Positions 42,425 to 50,889 of a stretch of 64,000 nt of DNA are shown one piece after another. The DNA comes from Streptomyces sp. P3 (GTDB lineage: Bacteria > Actinomycetota > Actinomycetes > Streptomycetales > Streptomycetaceae). Where the stretch lies: positions 8,804,001-8,868,000 of the forward strand of contig NZ_CP028369.1 of the NCBI RefSeq assembly GCF_003032475.1. The letters are read 5' to 3'. Position 1 is the first letter of the stretch. Each line of letters begins with the position of its first letter. The notes beneath the pieces were generated by a model. It did not search any database. It was not told where the DNA came from and saw nothing but the letters and a program-made list of their open reading frames with translations. The translations under genes and the position numbers were made by a program.

Positions 42425-43063
42425 ATGAACGGATCCGCCTGCAACAGTTCGACCCGCCTGGCCCTCGCGCTGGGCGCGGCCCTCGTGTCGACGGTGCTCT
42501 GCACTCCGGCGACCGCAGCAGCCGCCGAGGAGGCCGGGAAGGGCCAGGGTACGGCCGCCACCATGCCCGCGCACCGCGAACGGGCCTGTCCCGTCGTGTA
42601 CTTCGACCTGGGGGAGACCCTGGTGCACACCGCCGACGACGGCAGCACCACCTACCTCCCCGGGGCGGCCTCGTACCTGCGGAACCTGCGGGAACGCCAC
42701 ATCAGGGTCGGCCTGATCACCAATGTCCCGCCCTCCTGGGGCACGACCGACTCTGAGCGCGCCGCCCGGCTCCGGCGGGAGGTCGACACGACATGGCGGG
42801 GTCCGGCGGCCTTCGCCTGGGCAGACTTCGGCGACCGGATCCGTACGCCGCGCACCGAGGCCGAACGCAAGCCGTCCCCGGTCCTGTGGCAGCGCGCCAA
42901 GGAGGACTCGGCACGCTGCCGGGTCGTCTACCAGGCGGAGACGGCCCAGGAGGTGTCCGTGGCCTCCTCGCAGGGTTTCGTGTCGTACCAGGTCGGTCTG
43001 CCGCACCGGCCCGCGTTCCTGCCGGCGGGCCTGATCGAACTCCTCGGCCGCCGCAACGCTTGA
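42425..43063 (+). CDS. secreted HAD-superfamily-like protein
   Basis: A 212-residue protein. A signal peptide (LALALGAALVSTVLC, then ATA-AAA) is followed by the HAD motif I VVYFDLGETLVHT, where the second Asp of DxDxT is Gly. Motif II is the Thr in LITNVPP; a Lys-rich motif near ERKPSPVLW could be motif III. The catalytic general acid is missing, so it may not be a normal phosphatase, and export of a HAD protein is unusual. It lies downstream of the ANTAR gene. Confidence 0.7.
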   Translation: MNGSACNSSTRLALALGAALVSTVLCTPATAAAAEEAGKGQGTAATMPAHRERACPVVYFDLGETLVHTADDGSTTYLPGAASYLRNLRERHIRVGLITNVPPSWGTTDSERAARLRREVDTTWRGPAAFAWADFGDRIRTPRTEAERKPSPVLWQRAKEDSARCRVVYQAETAQEVSVASSQGFVSYQVGLPHRPAFLPAGLIELLGRRNA

Positions 43064-43143
43064 AAGCAGACGAGGCTCGGACCGCCCGTCGTCGTACGCC
43101 CTTGATAGGGGGCGTACCACGACGGATCGGCGCCTGGGCACGG

Positions 43144-44652
43144 TCATCGTTTGGGCGGCGTTCGAAGAGCTGATCCACCCGTGGCCCGGTCCGGTTCGTG
43201 GGCCTTCTTGCGGCCGGCGTCCCCGGCCCGGTCCGGTTCGTGGGCCTCCTTGCGGGCGGCGCCCCTCGCCTCCACCGGGTCGGGAGCACCGTCGCCGACC
43301 TCCGCCGTCGCGGGGCCACCGGCTCCCGCGGTGCCGCTCACCCGAGGCGACACCGCCCTATCCCCGTCCCGGCCCCCGCGGGCGACCACCCCGCTGCGCA
43401 GCAGCAGTTGGAAGACCGCGAGCAGCGCCACCGTGGCCAGCGCGCTGTGCCACAGCAGGGCGTCCAGATGCCCGGCCGACAGGTACGCGCCCGCGGCGAT
43501 CGCGGCCAGGGCGCACACCGCGCGGTCCACGATGCTCTCCACCGACAGCAGGGTGGCCCGCGGCGCGTGCGCGGGGATCGCGTCGTTGACCAGTTTGCGT
43601 TGGACCGGGAACGCGAACCCGGTGGCGGCGGCGAACAGGCAGAGCAGGACGACGACGACCCACGGCCCGCCGAAGGTCATGGCCGCCAGGGTGCCCGCCA
43701 GCGCGAGACTGAGGACGGACACCCAGGCGACCGGCGGCAGTCTGCGGCCGAGCCACTGGGGCCGCGCGGACGCCACCGCCTCCGCCACGGTCATCGCGGC
43801 CAGCACTCCACCGTGCGAGGCCTCGCCGATGCCGTGGTCCAGCAGGATCGGCTGGAAGAGGTTGACCTGGCAGATGCGCGACAGCGTGAAGACCGCCACG
43901 CCCTGCATCATCACCAGGGCCAGCCACGGCGAGGAGGCGACGCAGCGCAGCGCGGTCCCCGCGTCCCGCAGGAAGGCGCCGCCCCGGCGCGCGCCGTCCC
44001 TCAGGCCCGTGTCCGCTCCGGCTTCCGCCCCGGCGAGGCGGGGCAGCAGCAGGGCGCAGACGAGAGATCCTGCCGCGCTCGCGGCGCTGAGCAGGTACGG
44101 GGCCGGGTGCGCGAGAGCCATCAACGGCCCGACCAGCGGCCAGCACACCACCTTCGCCGCCAGCCCCAGTGCCCGCGCGGTGCCCTCCGCCCGCAGGTAG
44201 TGCTCGTCGCACCGCTCCGCCAGCAGCCCGTCGTACAGGTAGGCGCTCGCCGCGCCCGAGGTGAGCGACCGGCCGGCGGCGATGGCCAGGAAGTGGATGA
44301 GGAACCCCGTGTAGGAGGCGCTGAGCACCGGGGCCAGGTTCGCGGCCGTCATCACCACCGCGCCGGCCCGCAGGCAGTTGCGGGTGCCGATCCGGTCGGC
44401 GATCAGCCCGGTCGGGATCTCCAGCAGGCAGAAGGCCACGTAGTAGATGCTCTGGATGCCGAAGATCTGCCCGTCAGAGAGGCCGGCCGCCTTCTGGTAG
44501 GCGTAGAACACCGGCATCCACCACAGCAGGTTGAACAGCAGCTGGAAACCGTAGTTGAGCCGGACGATCCGGCGGGCGGTGTCGGTCAGGCCCGTGGCCG
44601 CCCCGGTGCCGGTGCCGGGGCCGGTTCGCGGCCGGCCAGGACGCGCCGTCAC
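43144..44652 (-). CDS. MFS transporter, terminal gene of ligase/dikinase operon
   Basis: A 502-residue membrane protein with about 12 hydrophobic segments. GTG start overlaps the upstream stop by four bases. The loop EIPTGLIADRIGTRNCL matches the MFS GxLaDRxGrR signature between helices 2 and 3. The C-terminal 80 residues are hydrophilic, with a repeat (RKEAHEPDRAGDAG and RKKAHEPDRATGG). It is probably the exporter of the product made by the two coupled enzymes. Confidence 0.85.
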   Translation of the reverse strand: MTARPGRPRTGPGTGTGAATGLTDTARRIVRLNYGFQLLFNLLWWMPVFYAYQKAAGLSDGQIFGIQSIYYVAFCLLEIPTGLIADRIGTRNCLRAGAVVMTAANLAPVLSASYTGFLIHFLAIAAGRSLTSGAASAYLYDGLLAERCDEHYLRAEGTARALGLAAKVVCWPLVGPLMALAHPAPYLLSAASAAGSLVCALLLPRLAGAEAGADTGLRDGARRGGAFLRDAGTALRCVASSPWLALVMMQGVAVFTLSRICQVNLFQPILLDHGIGEASHGGVLAAMTVAEAVASARPQWLGRRLPPVAWVSVLSLALAGTLAAMTFGGPWVVVVLLCLFAAATGFAFPVQRKLVNDAIPAHAPRATLLSVESIVDRAVCALAAIAAGAYLSAGHLDALLWHSALATVALLAVFQLLLRSGVVARGGRDGDRAVSPRVSGTAGAGGPATAEVGDGAPDPVEARGAARKEAHEPDRAGDAGRKKAHEPDRATGGSALRTPPKR

Positions 44653-46655
44653 AGCGCGTAGGGGCGGATCTGGACCAGCCGGAAATCGCCCTGCTCGGTC
44701 ATCAGCCACTCGATGTCTAGGGGCTTGTCCACGTCGCTTCCGCTGAAGTGGGACTGCAGGAGCCGTCCGGTCAGGGACAGGTCGGCCAGCCGGGCACGGA
44801 CGGCGACGGACAGCTCCTCGCCCCACGAGCCCAGCGCGACGGTACGGCCGCCGCCCTCCACGGTGTTGTACAGATACTGCTGCGGCAGCACCGTCCCGTC
44901 GACCACCTGCTCGGGCGAGCCGGGGGAACAGTTGAGGTAGACGTTGCGGAAATCCTCCCGTCGGGTCGGATTGCAGGTCACCAGGACACCGCCCAGGGAG
45001 GCGGGCAGGTACTCCTGGATGATCACACCCATGTAGGTGTCGTCGAGGGAGATGCCGACCTGGTGGCGCAGCCGCACGCTGCGGGGCGACACGAGGGAGG
45101 CCCACACCTGGCGTACGGCGTCGAGGAGTTCACCCGTGCCGCGGACGGTGGTGACGGAGTCGTAGACGCCCGCCGCGGAGAACCCGGGGAGGTCCTCGGC
45201 GTTGGAGGAGGAGCGCACCACCAGCCGTCCGCGCGAGGCCGCCGCGGCGGGGAAGGCCTGGTCGATCTGCCGGGTGACCGCCTCGGGGACGGGGGTGTGC
45301 CGGATCAGGTGCTGCAGGTGCAGGCACAGCGAGTCCAGGACCTCGGTGGCGTCGAGTTCCAGCGCCATCTTCAGCTTGCCGATGCCCTGCTGGAGGGCCG
45401 GGGAGGAGGCGAGGAACCGCTGCTGGAGCGCGAACGGGAGTGCGACGCCTTCCGGGGCGCCGACGGCTTCGGCCACGAACTCGGCGGACCTGGCACGGAG
45501 TTGCTCGGGTCCGGAGGCGGTGAGGCCGAGGCGGGCGGCGAGGTGGCCGTATAGGTCCTCGCGCGGCGGCCGGGGTCGGCCGTAGAAGGAGGTCAGGTCC
45601 ACCGTGCGGCTGTCCAGGACGTGGTGCAGTTCGCCGAGGTTGGCCGCCTTCGTGCCGTAGCGGTCGCGGTCGGCGCCGCGCAGCCGGTGCAGGGAGAGCA
45701 CGGGGGCGTCTTCGAGCAGCGGCGGTTCGAGGCGTATGCGCTGCTGATGCCACGCCGGCGCCCGCAGGTCGGGTTCGTGGTCGAGACGCTGCAGGGATAT
45801 GTCGTCCTCGTCGACCCGGTAGCGCACCCACGCGTCGTCGAGGCTTTCCCCGTCGACGAGTTGCTCCAGGTCGCGGACGATCGCGTTGGGAATGCCCCAG
45901 CCGGAGGCGAGGACGTTGGTGTGCGAAAGCGGCGTGATCGGGGCGGTGTTGATGAAGCCGGCGACGCGCGGGACGTCGTCGGGCAGGCAGGGCATCGCCA
46001 CGATGTCCGCCCAGCCCAGGCCGGCCTCCGCCGCCGTGTACTCCTGCGCCGTCCGGAAGAAGCGCAGACGCCCGGTGGCCTCGCCGGGGTTCAGTGGTGT
46101 GCGCTCCCGGGAGCCGAACAGCTCGTGGCCCAGGATGCGGGGCACACGCCGCTCGCTGACCGCCGACAGCCCTTCCTCCTGCCCGTGGTTGGCGGGCTTG
46201 AGCAGCAGCGGCAGGCTGCTGTCGACCCGGGCCCTCACGAACTCGTAGAAGAACGCCAGCAGTTCGCCGTGCATGGTGTCGGCCTCGGTCGTCTCCAGGA
46301 CGAGGAAGGGCCGCTCCCGGCCCTCCTCCTGCTCGGTGTGCAGGGACAGCACACCGAGCAGGAACCGCCGCTCGGGATCGGTGTAGACGGAGGCGTTGAA
46401 CGCGTCCAGCTCCGCGTCCAGCGAGGCCAGGTCCATCCCCAGCACCCGGGTGGCGACGTAGTCGACGTGGAAGGGATGCACGCCGGTGTCGAGCAGGTGC
46501 CAGGTGTTCTCCGCACGGTCGACGACGACCTTGAGGTAGGGGTGACCGGCCAGGACTCCCGACAGCGTCCGAAAGAGCGGCAGGGAGAGGTTCTCGCCGA
46601 CGACCGTGCGGTCCGTGGCGGGCGCGGCGGCTCCGGTGGCCAGGTGGGTGCTCAT
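44649..46655 (-). CDS. dikinase-like PEP/pyruvate-binding protein with swivelled domain order
   Basis: A 668-residue protein. Residues 1-225 match no domain I recognise. Residues about 236-262 (TAPITPLSHTNVLASGWGIP) look like the phosphohistidine swivel, with His245 as candidate phosphate carrier. Residues 332-345 (YGTKAANLGEL) and 480-500 (RSSSNAEDLPGFSAAGVYDS) open the ATP-binding domain, which closes with RLVQIRPYAL. The His domain comes before the ATP domain, as in glucan water dikinases, not as in pyruvate phosphate dikinase or PEP synthase. It could phosphorylate the ligase product. Confidence 0.8.
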   Translation of the reverse strand: MSTHLATGAAAPATDRTVVGENLSLPLFRTLSGVLAGHPYLKVVVDRAENTWHLLDTGVHPFHVDYVATRVLGMDLASLDAELDAFNASVYTDPERRFLLGVLSLHTEQEEGRERPFLVLETTEADTMHGELLAFFYEFVRARVDSSLPLLLKPANHGQEEGLSAVSERRVPRILGHELFGSRERTPLNPGEATGRLRFFRTAQEYTAAEAGLGWADIVAMPCLPDDVPRVAGFINTAPITPLSHTNVLASGWGIPNAIVRDLEQLVDGESLDDAWVRYRVDEDDISLQRLDHEPDLRAPAWHQQRIRLEPPLLEDAPVLSLHRLRGADRDRYGTKAANLGELHHVLDSRTVDLTSFYGRPRPPREDLYGHLAARLGLTASGPEQLRARSAEFVAEAVGAPEGVALPFALQQRFLASSPALQQGIGKLKMALELDATEVLDSLCLHLQHLIRHTPVPEAVTRQIDQAFPAAAASRGRLVVRSSSNAEDLPGFSAAGVYDSVTTVRGTGELLDAVRQVWASLVSPRSVRLRHQVGISLDDTYMGVIIQEYLPASLGGVLVTCNPTRREDFRNVYLNCSPGSPEQVVDGTVLPQQYLYNTVEGGGRTVALGSWGEELSVAVRARLADLSLTGRLLQSHFSGSDVDKPLDIEWLMTEQGDFRLVQIRPYAL

Positions 46656-48025
46656 GCGGGAACCTCCTCGCACTGCGCTGCGGGCAGCACCCGGGGGAGG
46701 GCGTCCACCAGAGTCTCGAAGTCCCGCAGCACCGTCCGCGGGTCGGCGGCGGAGAGCAGGCACAGGGCCGCCATGGTGTTGGCGCCCGCGGCGGGGTCGT
46801 AGACCGGCACGACACTGCCGTCGGGCAGGGAGCTCTCCGCCACCACCGACAGCTCGCTGTCCGGGCTCAGCGGGACGTCCGACTCGACCACGGGGAAGTC
46901 CCAGACCCTGCGGTCCTGCCAGGCCTCGCCACGGCCGTCCACCGCGAGGACGACCAGGGAGCCCGCCGCACCCCGGGCCTGCGCCGGTGTCAGAGCCCGC
47001 TCCGGCCAGGCGACCGGGCGTCCCAGCAGATGGTCGACGAGCATGCCCACCAGGTCGAGTTCGAAGACCTCCTCGATCTGCGGCACCGTCATCGCGCCGC
47101 CGAACCGGGCGGCGGTCTCGATCAGCCACATGCTGCCGTCGGGGCCGAGCTTGATCTCGGTGTGCGTCCCGCAGTCCCGCAGGCCCAGCGCGTCCACGGC
47201 GCGGCGCGCCAGGTCCACGACGCGGTCCTGCGCGTCCCGCGAGAGCAGGGCGGGGGTGATGCCGGCGCGCTCGGTGAAGGGCTCGACGGTGGGCATCCGG
47301 CCGCTGAGGCAGACGGGGTGGAAGACACCGTCCGCGACGACGCCCTCGACGCTGAGGTAGTCGCCCCAGCCGGGCTCGTCGAACCAGTCCGCCGCCGTGC
47401 CGCTGACGATCTCCTCGACCACGAAGTCCGCGTTCGCCTCGGCGACATGAAGCTCCGCGTACCCCAACCGGGCGGACTCCGCCATGACCTGGCGTGAGCG
47501 GGCCCAGGCGGCGGACGCCTCGCCGGGGGAGTCGATGATCTGGTGAGCGGTGGAGCCCGCGCTCCAGGCCGCCTTGAGGAGCAGGGGACAGGACAGGGAG
47601 CTCACCGCCGCCTGGAGGTCCGCCTCCGTGGCGACGGGGCGGAACGCGGGCTGCGGCAGGCCGCTCCGCTGCCAGGTGCCGCGCATCAGCCGCTTGTCGC
47701 GCGCGAGTGCGGCGGCTGCGCCCGCGCCCCGCAGACCGAGCTCCTCGCAGGCCTCGGCGACCGCCACGACCGCGTACTCGGAGAAGGTGATCACAGCGTC
47801 CGCGCCCACCTCCCGGGCACGCGAGACGATCAGGGAGACCAGGTCGCGGCGGTCCGCGTCGCCCGGCGTGGTGACCGAGGCGCACAGTCTGGCGGCGGAA
47901 CCCGCCACGGCGGGAGGAAGAGCGCTGAGCGCCAGCAGGTGCACGTCCGCCCTCGCAGCCGTCCGGGACAGGACATGGCCGAGCGGCGGACCACCCTTGG
48001 CATGCACCAACAGCACCGTGCTCAC
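46652..48025 (-). CDS. ATP-grasp ligase (L-amino-acid-ligase-like)
   Basis: A 457-residue protein; GTG at 48025 follows GGAG. Residues 1-105 form a preATP-grasp domain (DAVITFSEYAVVAVAEACEELGL). The ATP-grasp core has DKRLMRGTWQRSGLPQP, Lys151 (CPLLLKAAWSAGST), FVVEEIVSG, Glu290 (THTEIKL) and Glu303 (LIETAARFGG). This is the pattern of carboxylate-amine ligases such as dipeptide synthases. It likely joins two small carboxylate/amine substrates. First gene of the operon; its stop overlaps the dikinase start. Confidence 0.85.
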   Translation of the reverse strand: MSTVLLVHAKGGPPLGHVLSRTAARADVHLLALSALPPAVAGSAARLCASVTTPGDADRRDLVSLIVSRAREVGADAVITFSEYAVVAVAEACEELGLRGAGAAAALARDKRLMRGTWQRSGLPQPAFRPVATEADLQAAVSSLSCPLLLKAAWSAGSTAHQIIDSPGEASAAWARSRQVMAESARLGYAELHVAEANADFVVEEIVSGTAADWFDEPGWGDYLSVEGVVADGVFHPVCLSGRMPTVEPFTERAGITPALLSRDAQDRVVDLARRAVDALGLRDCGTHTEIKLGPDGSMWLIETAARFGGAMTVPQIEEVFELDLVGMLVDHLLGRPVAWPERALTPAQARGAAGSLVVLAVDGRGEAWQDRRVWDFPVVESDVPLSPDSELSVVAESSLPDGSVVPVYDPAAGANTMAALCLLSAADPRTVLRDFETLVDALPRVLPAAQCEEVPA

Positions 48026-48185
48026 AGAAATCCGTCTCCATTCATCTGGTCGGCAGGGGCCGTCCTCGGCGCCGGTGGCGCGGTGACGGGCCCGGGGATC
48101 GCGTGCGGGGAACGGCGTCCGTCGGATCCGCCCGCACACTCCAGGGGACCAGGCCGTAACCGTCCGTATCGCGGCAGAGGGCGCT

Positions 48186-48213
48186 CGCGACTCAGGCAAA
48201 TGCCTGAGTCGCG
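48186..48213. promoter_or_regulatory. perfect 12-bp-arm palindrome between divergent operon and regulator
   Basis: CGCGACTCAGGC and GCCTGAGTCGCG are separated by AAAT. It lies roughly midway between the ligase start (48025) and the PAS-LuxR start (48382). Its symmetry and place fit an operator for the regulator or an outside repressor. The remaining 330 bp has no gene. Confidence 0.7.
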
Positions 48214-48381
48214 GGGGTGATGGGCGGACGTCCGTCCCCGGATCTCGGGCCGATCGGTAAGGCGGCGGGGCCACCGTCCACTTCCGGCAATCGGCCGGGA
48301 ATGGAGCTTGTGCGGTTCCGGGCGGGATGTCCAACGTCGTGTGACTGTGCGTCAGCCAGTCCTGTACGGACGGAGACCGTT

Positions 48382-49575
48382 GTGGGCGACCCAAGCCTCA
48401 AGACACTGCTCGAGAACCTTTCCGTGTCCCGGAGGGAAGTCGACGAGCCGTGGCAGGCGGGGGAGAGGGGCCCAGAAGGGCTCTTGCACACAGGTGAGCC
48501 GACCGGCGCCGGCGACCCGGCCGGTCCCCGCCACGCCCCGGACCTGCGGAGTCGGGGAGCAGGGCTCGCGGTGCCACCCGGCTACGCCGCCTTCGCGGAT
48601 CTCGTGGACCTCGCTCCGGCGGCCGCCTTCATCCGGGACCACGACGGGCGCTACCTGTGGGCCAACCACGCCTACGCGCACCTCTACGGCACCGTGCCGC
48701 GGCAACTGGTCGGCAGATACATCGAGGACTTCGACGCCCCGGCCGAGGCCGAACGGTTCCGGGCCCTGGACCAGCAGATACTCACCCGGGGCACGCCCGT
48801 CCGCCACACTCTGCGCTACCTGCGTCAGGACGGCACCACGGGCCGCGCGGTCGGCCACCGCTTCCCGGTGCGCGAACAGTCCCGTACGTGCATCGCCGGC
48901 ATCTACGTGGACATCACCGATCACCTGCGGGCCACGGCGCAGCGCCAGGAGGCCGAGGAGAACCTCAGCGCTCTGCGTGACCACAGCGGGCTGCCGTGTG
49001 CCCTGTTGTCGGCGAACGGGCGGGTGATCGAGGCGAGCGTGGCGGCCGCCGAACTCTTCCACCTCGGCCTGCCCGACCTCGTGGGCCGCCGCGCACACAC
49101 GCTGCTGGCCCCCGAACCAGGGCCTGATCTCGACCGGTTGCACCGTCACTGGAACAGTCTGATAGCCCGCCGTACCCGACGTGTCGAGACCACCGCCGTG
49201 CTCGTCGATGCCCATGGACTGCAGCGGCGGGCCGAACTCCACCTGACGACTATCGGCCATTCCGCCAGCCGGGCACGGCACGTCTGGGCGGTGATCACCC
49301 ATCAGAGCCTCGCCCACGAGGCCCATCCGCCCCTCACCGCCGCGCAGATCCGCATCCTGTCGCTGTTGGCGCAGGGCAGCAGCAACAGCGACATTGCCGC
49401 CTCGCTGAAACTGTCGCGGCAGACGCTCGACTACCACCTCAGCCGCCTGCGACACCTGCTGGGCGCCGCGACCCGTCCGGCGCTGGTGGCCCGCGCGTAC
49501 GTCCTCGGCATACTCGCCCCCCACGCCTGGCCCCCACGCTCGGCCACGGCGACCCATCCCCTCAGCACCGCGTGA
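48382..49575 (+). CDS. PAS-domain LuxR-family regulator
   Basis: A 397-residue protein; GTG at 48382 with GGAG six bases upstream. A PAS domain spans residues about 70-195 (AAAFIRDHDGRYLWANHAYA … FPVREQSRTCIAGIYVDIT), and a second PAS-like segment 205-310 (LSANGRVIEASVAAAEL). The C-terminal LuxR HTH is LTAAQIRILSLLAQGSSNSDIAASLKLSRQTLDYHL in two parts. It divides from the ATP-grasp operon and probably controls it. The ligand is unknown. Confidence 0.85.
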   Translation: MGDPSLKTLLENLSVSRREVDEPWQAGERGPEGLLHTGEPTGAGDPAGPRHAPDLRSRGAGLAVPPGYAAFADLVDLAPAAAFIRDHDGRYLWANHAYAHLYGTVPRQLVGRYIEDFDAPAEAERFRALDQQILTRGTPVRHTLRYLRQDGTTGRAVGHRFPVREQSRTCIAGIYVDITDHLRATAQRQEAEENLSALRDHSGLPCALLSANGRVIEASVAAAELFHLGLPDLVGRRAHTLLAPEPGPDLDRLHRHWNSLIARRTRRVETTAVLVDAHGLQRRAELHLTTIGHSASRARHVWAVITHQSLAHEAHPPLTAAQIRILSLLAQGSSNSDIAASLKLSRQTLDYHLSRLRHLLGAATRPALVARAYVLGILAPHAWPPRSATATHPLSTA

Positions 49576-49607
49576 CCTCCGCGGACGGGCACACGCGTGC
49601 CGGCGCT

Positions 49608-49638
49608 GGGTGCCGGGTGCCGGGTGCCGGGTGCCGGG
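49608..49638. repeat. heptanucleotide tandem repeat GGGTGCC x4
   Basis: Four perfect copies of GGGTGCC followed by GGG, 33 bp after the LuxR gene. It is intergenic. The same period (7 bp) occurs in the methyltransferase at 52569. The rest of 49576-49914 has short GTCACCCCAAGC direct repeats near 49865 but no gene. Confidence 0.9.
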
Positions 49639-49914
49639 CGTCGGCGAGCGGCGTGCCGGTGCGGGCCTCCCGTGGGCAGTGGGTCGGACGGACGGCGAAG
49701 GGTCCCCGCGTGGGTGAGGTGGGAGTACGGGTGCGACCATCGGGAGGGTCGTGAAGCCGGAGGCGGCCGGCGCCCGCCGCTCAGCGACTGCAGCGCGGCA
49801 GGTTCTGCCGCCTCCAGCGCGCCGCCTCCCGTCGCCGGCGGCGGACCCCGGATCACTCCAATCCGTCACCCCAAGCGGTCACCCCAAGCCGTCACCCAGA
49901 GAAAGGCTCCCGCG

Positions 49915-50706
49915 ATGAACCTGTCGGACATCCCCGCACACGGACCCGCTTCGGTCGACCACCGCGCCGAGATCGCGGTGGAGACCGCCCGACTCGTCGC
50001 AGCCGTCAAGACTGCCGACCTGACGACCGCCGTCCCGAGCTGTCCCGGTTGGACGCTGGCAGACCTGGTCAAGCACACCGGTGGCGTCCAGCGTTGGTTC
50101 TCGAGTCTTCTGCACGCGCGCATCCAGGAGCCCCCGCGTACGCGGGACGTGGACCTGCGGCTCCCGGAGCGGCCGGAGGAGTACCCGGACTGGCTGGCCG
50201 ACAGTGCGACCGTGGCCGCTCAAGCCTTCGCGGCCACCGACCCGGACCTGCCCATGTGGGCATGGGGCGTCGACCAGCACGCCCGCTTCTGGGCACGCCG
50301 GATGCTCTTCGAGACCCTGGTGCACCGGGTCGACGCCGAACTGGCCCTCGGCCGTCGGCCCATCATCGACCGCCCGTCGGCCGTGGACGGCGTCGACGAG
50401 TTCCTCGTCAATCTGCCCTTCGCCGCCTCCTTCGCGCCCCGCGTCGCCGACCTGCGCGGTCCGGACAGGACCCTCCGCTTCCAGGCGACCGACGGCGAGG
50501 AAGACTGGCTGGTCCGCCTGCGGCCCGACGGCTTCGGGCTCGACGCGAACCCCGGTGCTGCCGAACCCGCCGACGCGACCGTTCAGGGAACCGCCGCCGA
50601 TCTGTTGCTGCTCGTCTACGGCCGGCTGCACCGAGACGCGGCGGTCTTCGCACATGACGGAGACGACGACCTGCTGACTCACTGGTTCGCCAACTCCGCT
50701 TTCTAG
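49915..50706 (+). CDS. maleylpyruvate isomerase family (mycothiol-dependent-type) protein
   Basis: A 263-residue protein; ATG after AGAAAGG. The DinB-like four-helix opening is typical: AEIAVETARLVAAVKTADL, VPSCPGWTLADLVKHTGGVQRWF. ARFWARRMLFETLVHRVDAEL carries the conserved His/Asp metal site, followed by the C-terminal domain (RLRPDGFGLDA). Members use mycothiol and zinc in thiol transfer or isomerisation. Substrate not known. Confidence 0.88.
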   Translation: MNLSDIPAHGPASVDHRAEIAVETARLVAAVKTADLTTAVPSCPGWTLADLVKHTGGVQRWFSSLLHARIQEPPRTRDVDLRLPERPEEYPDWLADSATVAAQAFAATDPDLPMWAWGVDQHARFWARRMLFETLVHRVDAELALGRRPIIDRPSAVDGVDEFLVNLPFAASFAPRVADLRGPDRTLRFQATDGEEDWLVRLRPDGFGLDANPGAAEPADATVQGTAADLLLLVYGRLHRDAAVFAHDGDDDLLTHWFANSAF

Positions 50707-50889
50707 GGCGGGTTTACGTCGTCCTGGTCATCGTGGACCGGCGCGGGGAACCGGCAGCAGGGCAGTAGTCGCCGGAGCTGCGTTCCAGTAGCGTACCGAC
50801 CAGGCGGTACGCTTCGCGAGGCGTCCCACCCGCCTTCATGTGCTCGATGAACGCCAACGTTTCATCCGCAACAGGACGGAGAGCCGCTC

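Noticed and set aside
43185..43260. DNA repeat at the end of the MFS gene
   Set aside because: The two copies encode RKEAHEPDRA/RKKAHEPDRA in frame; it is a minor coding repeat in a disordered tail rather than a separate element.
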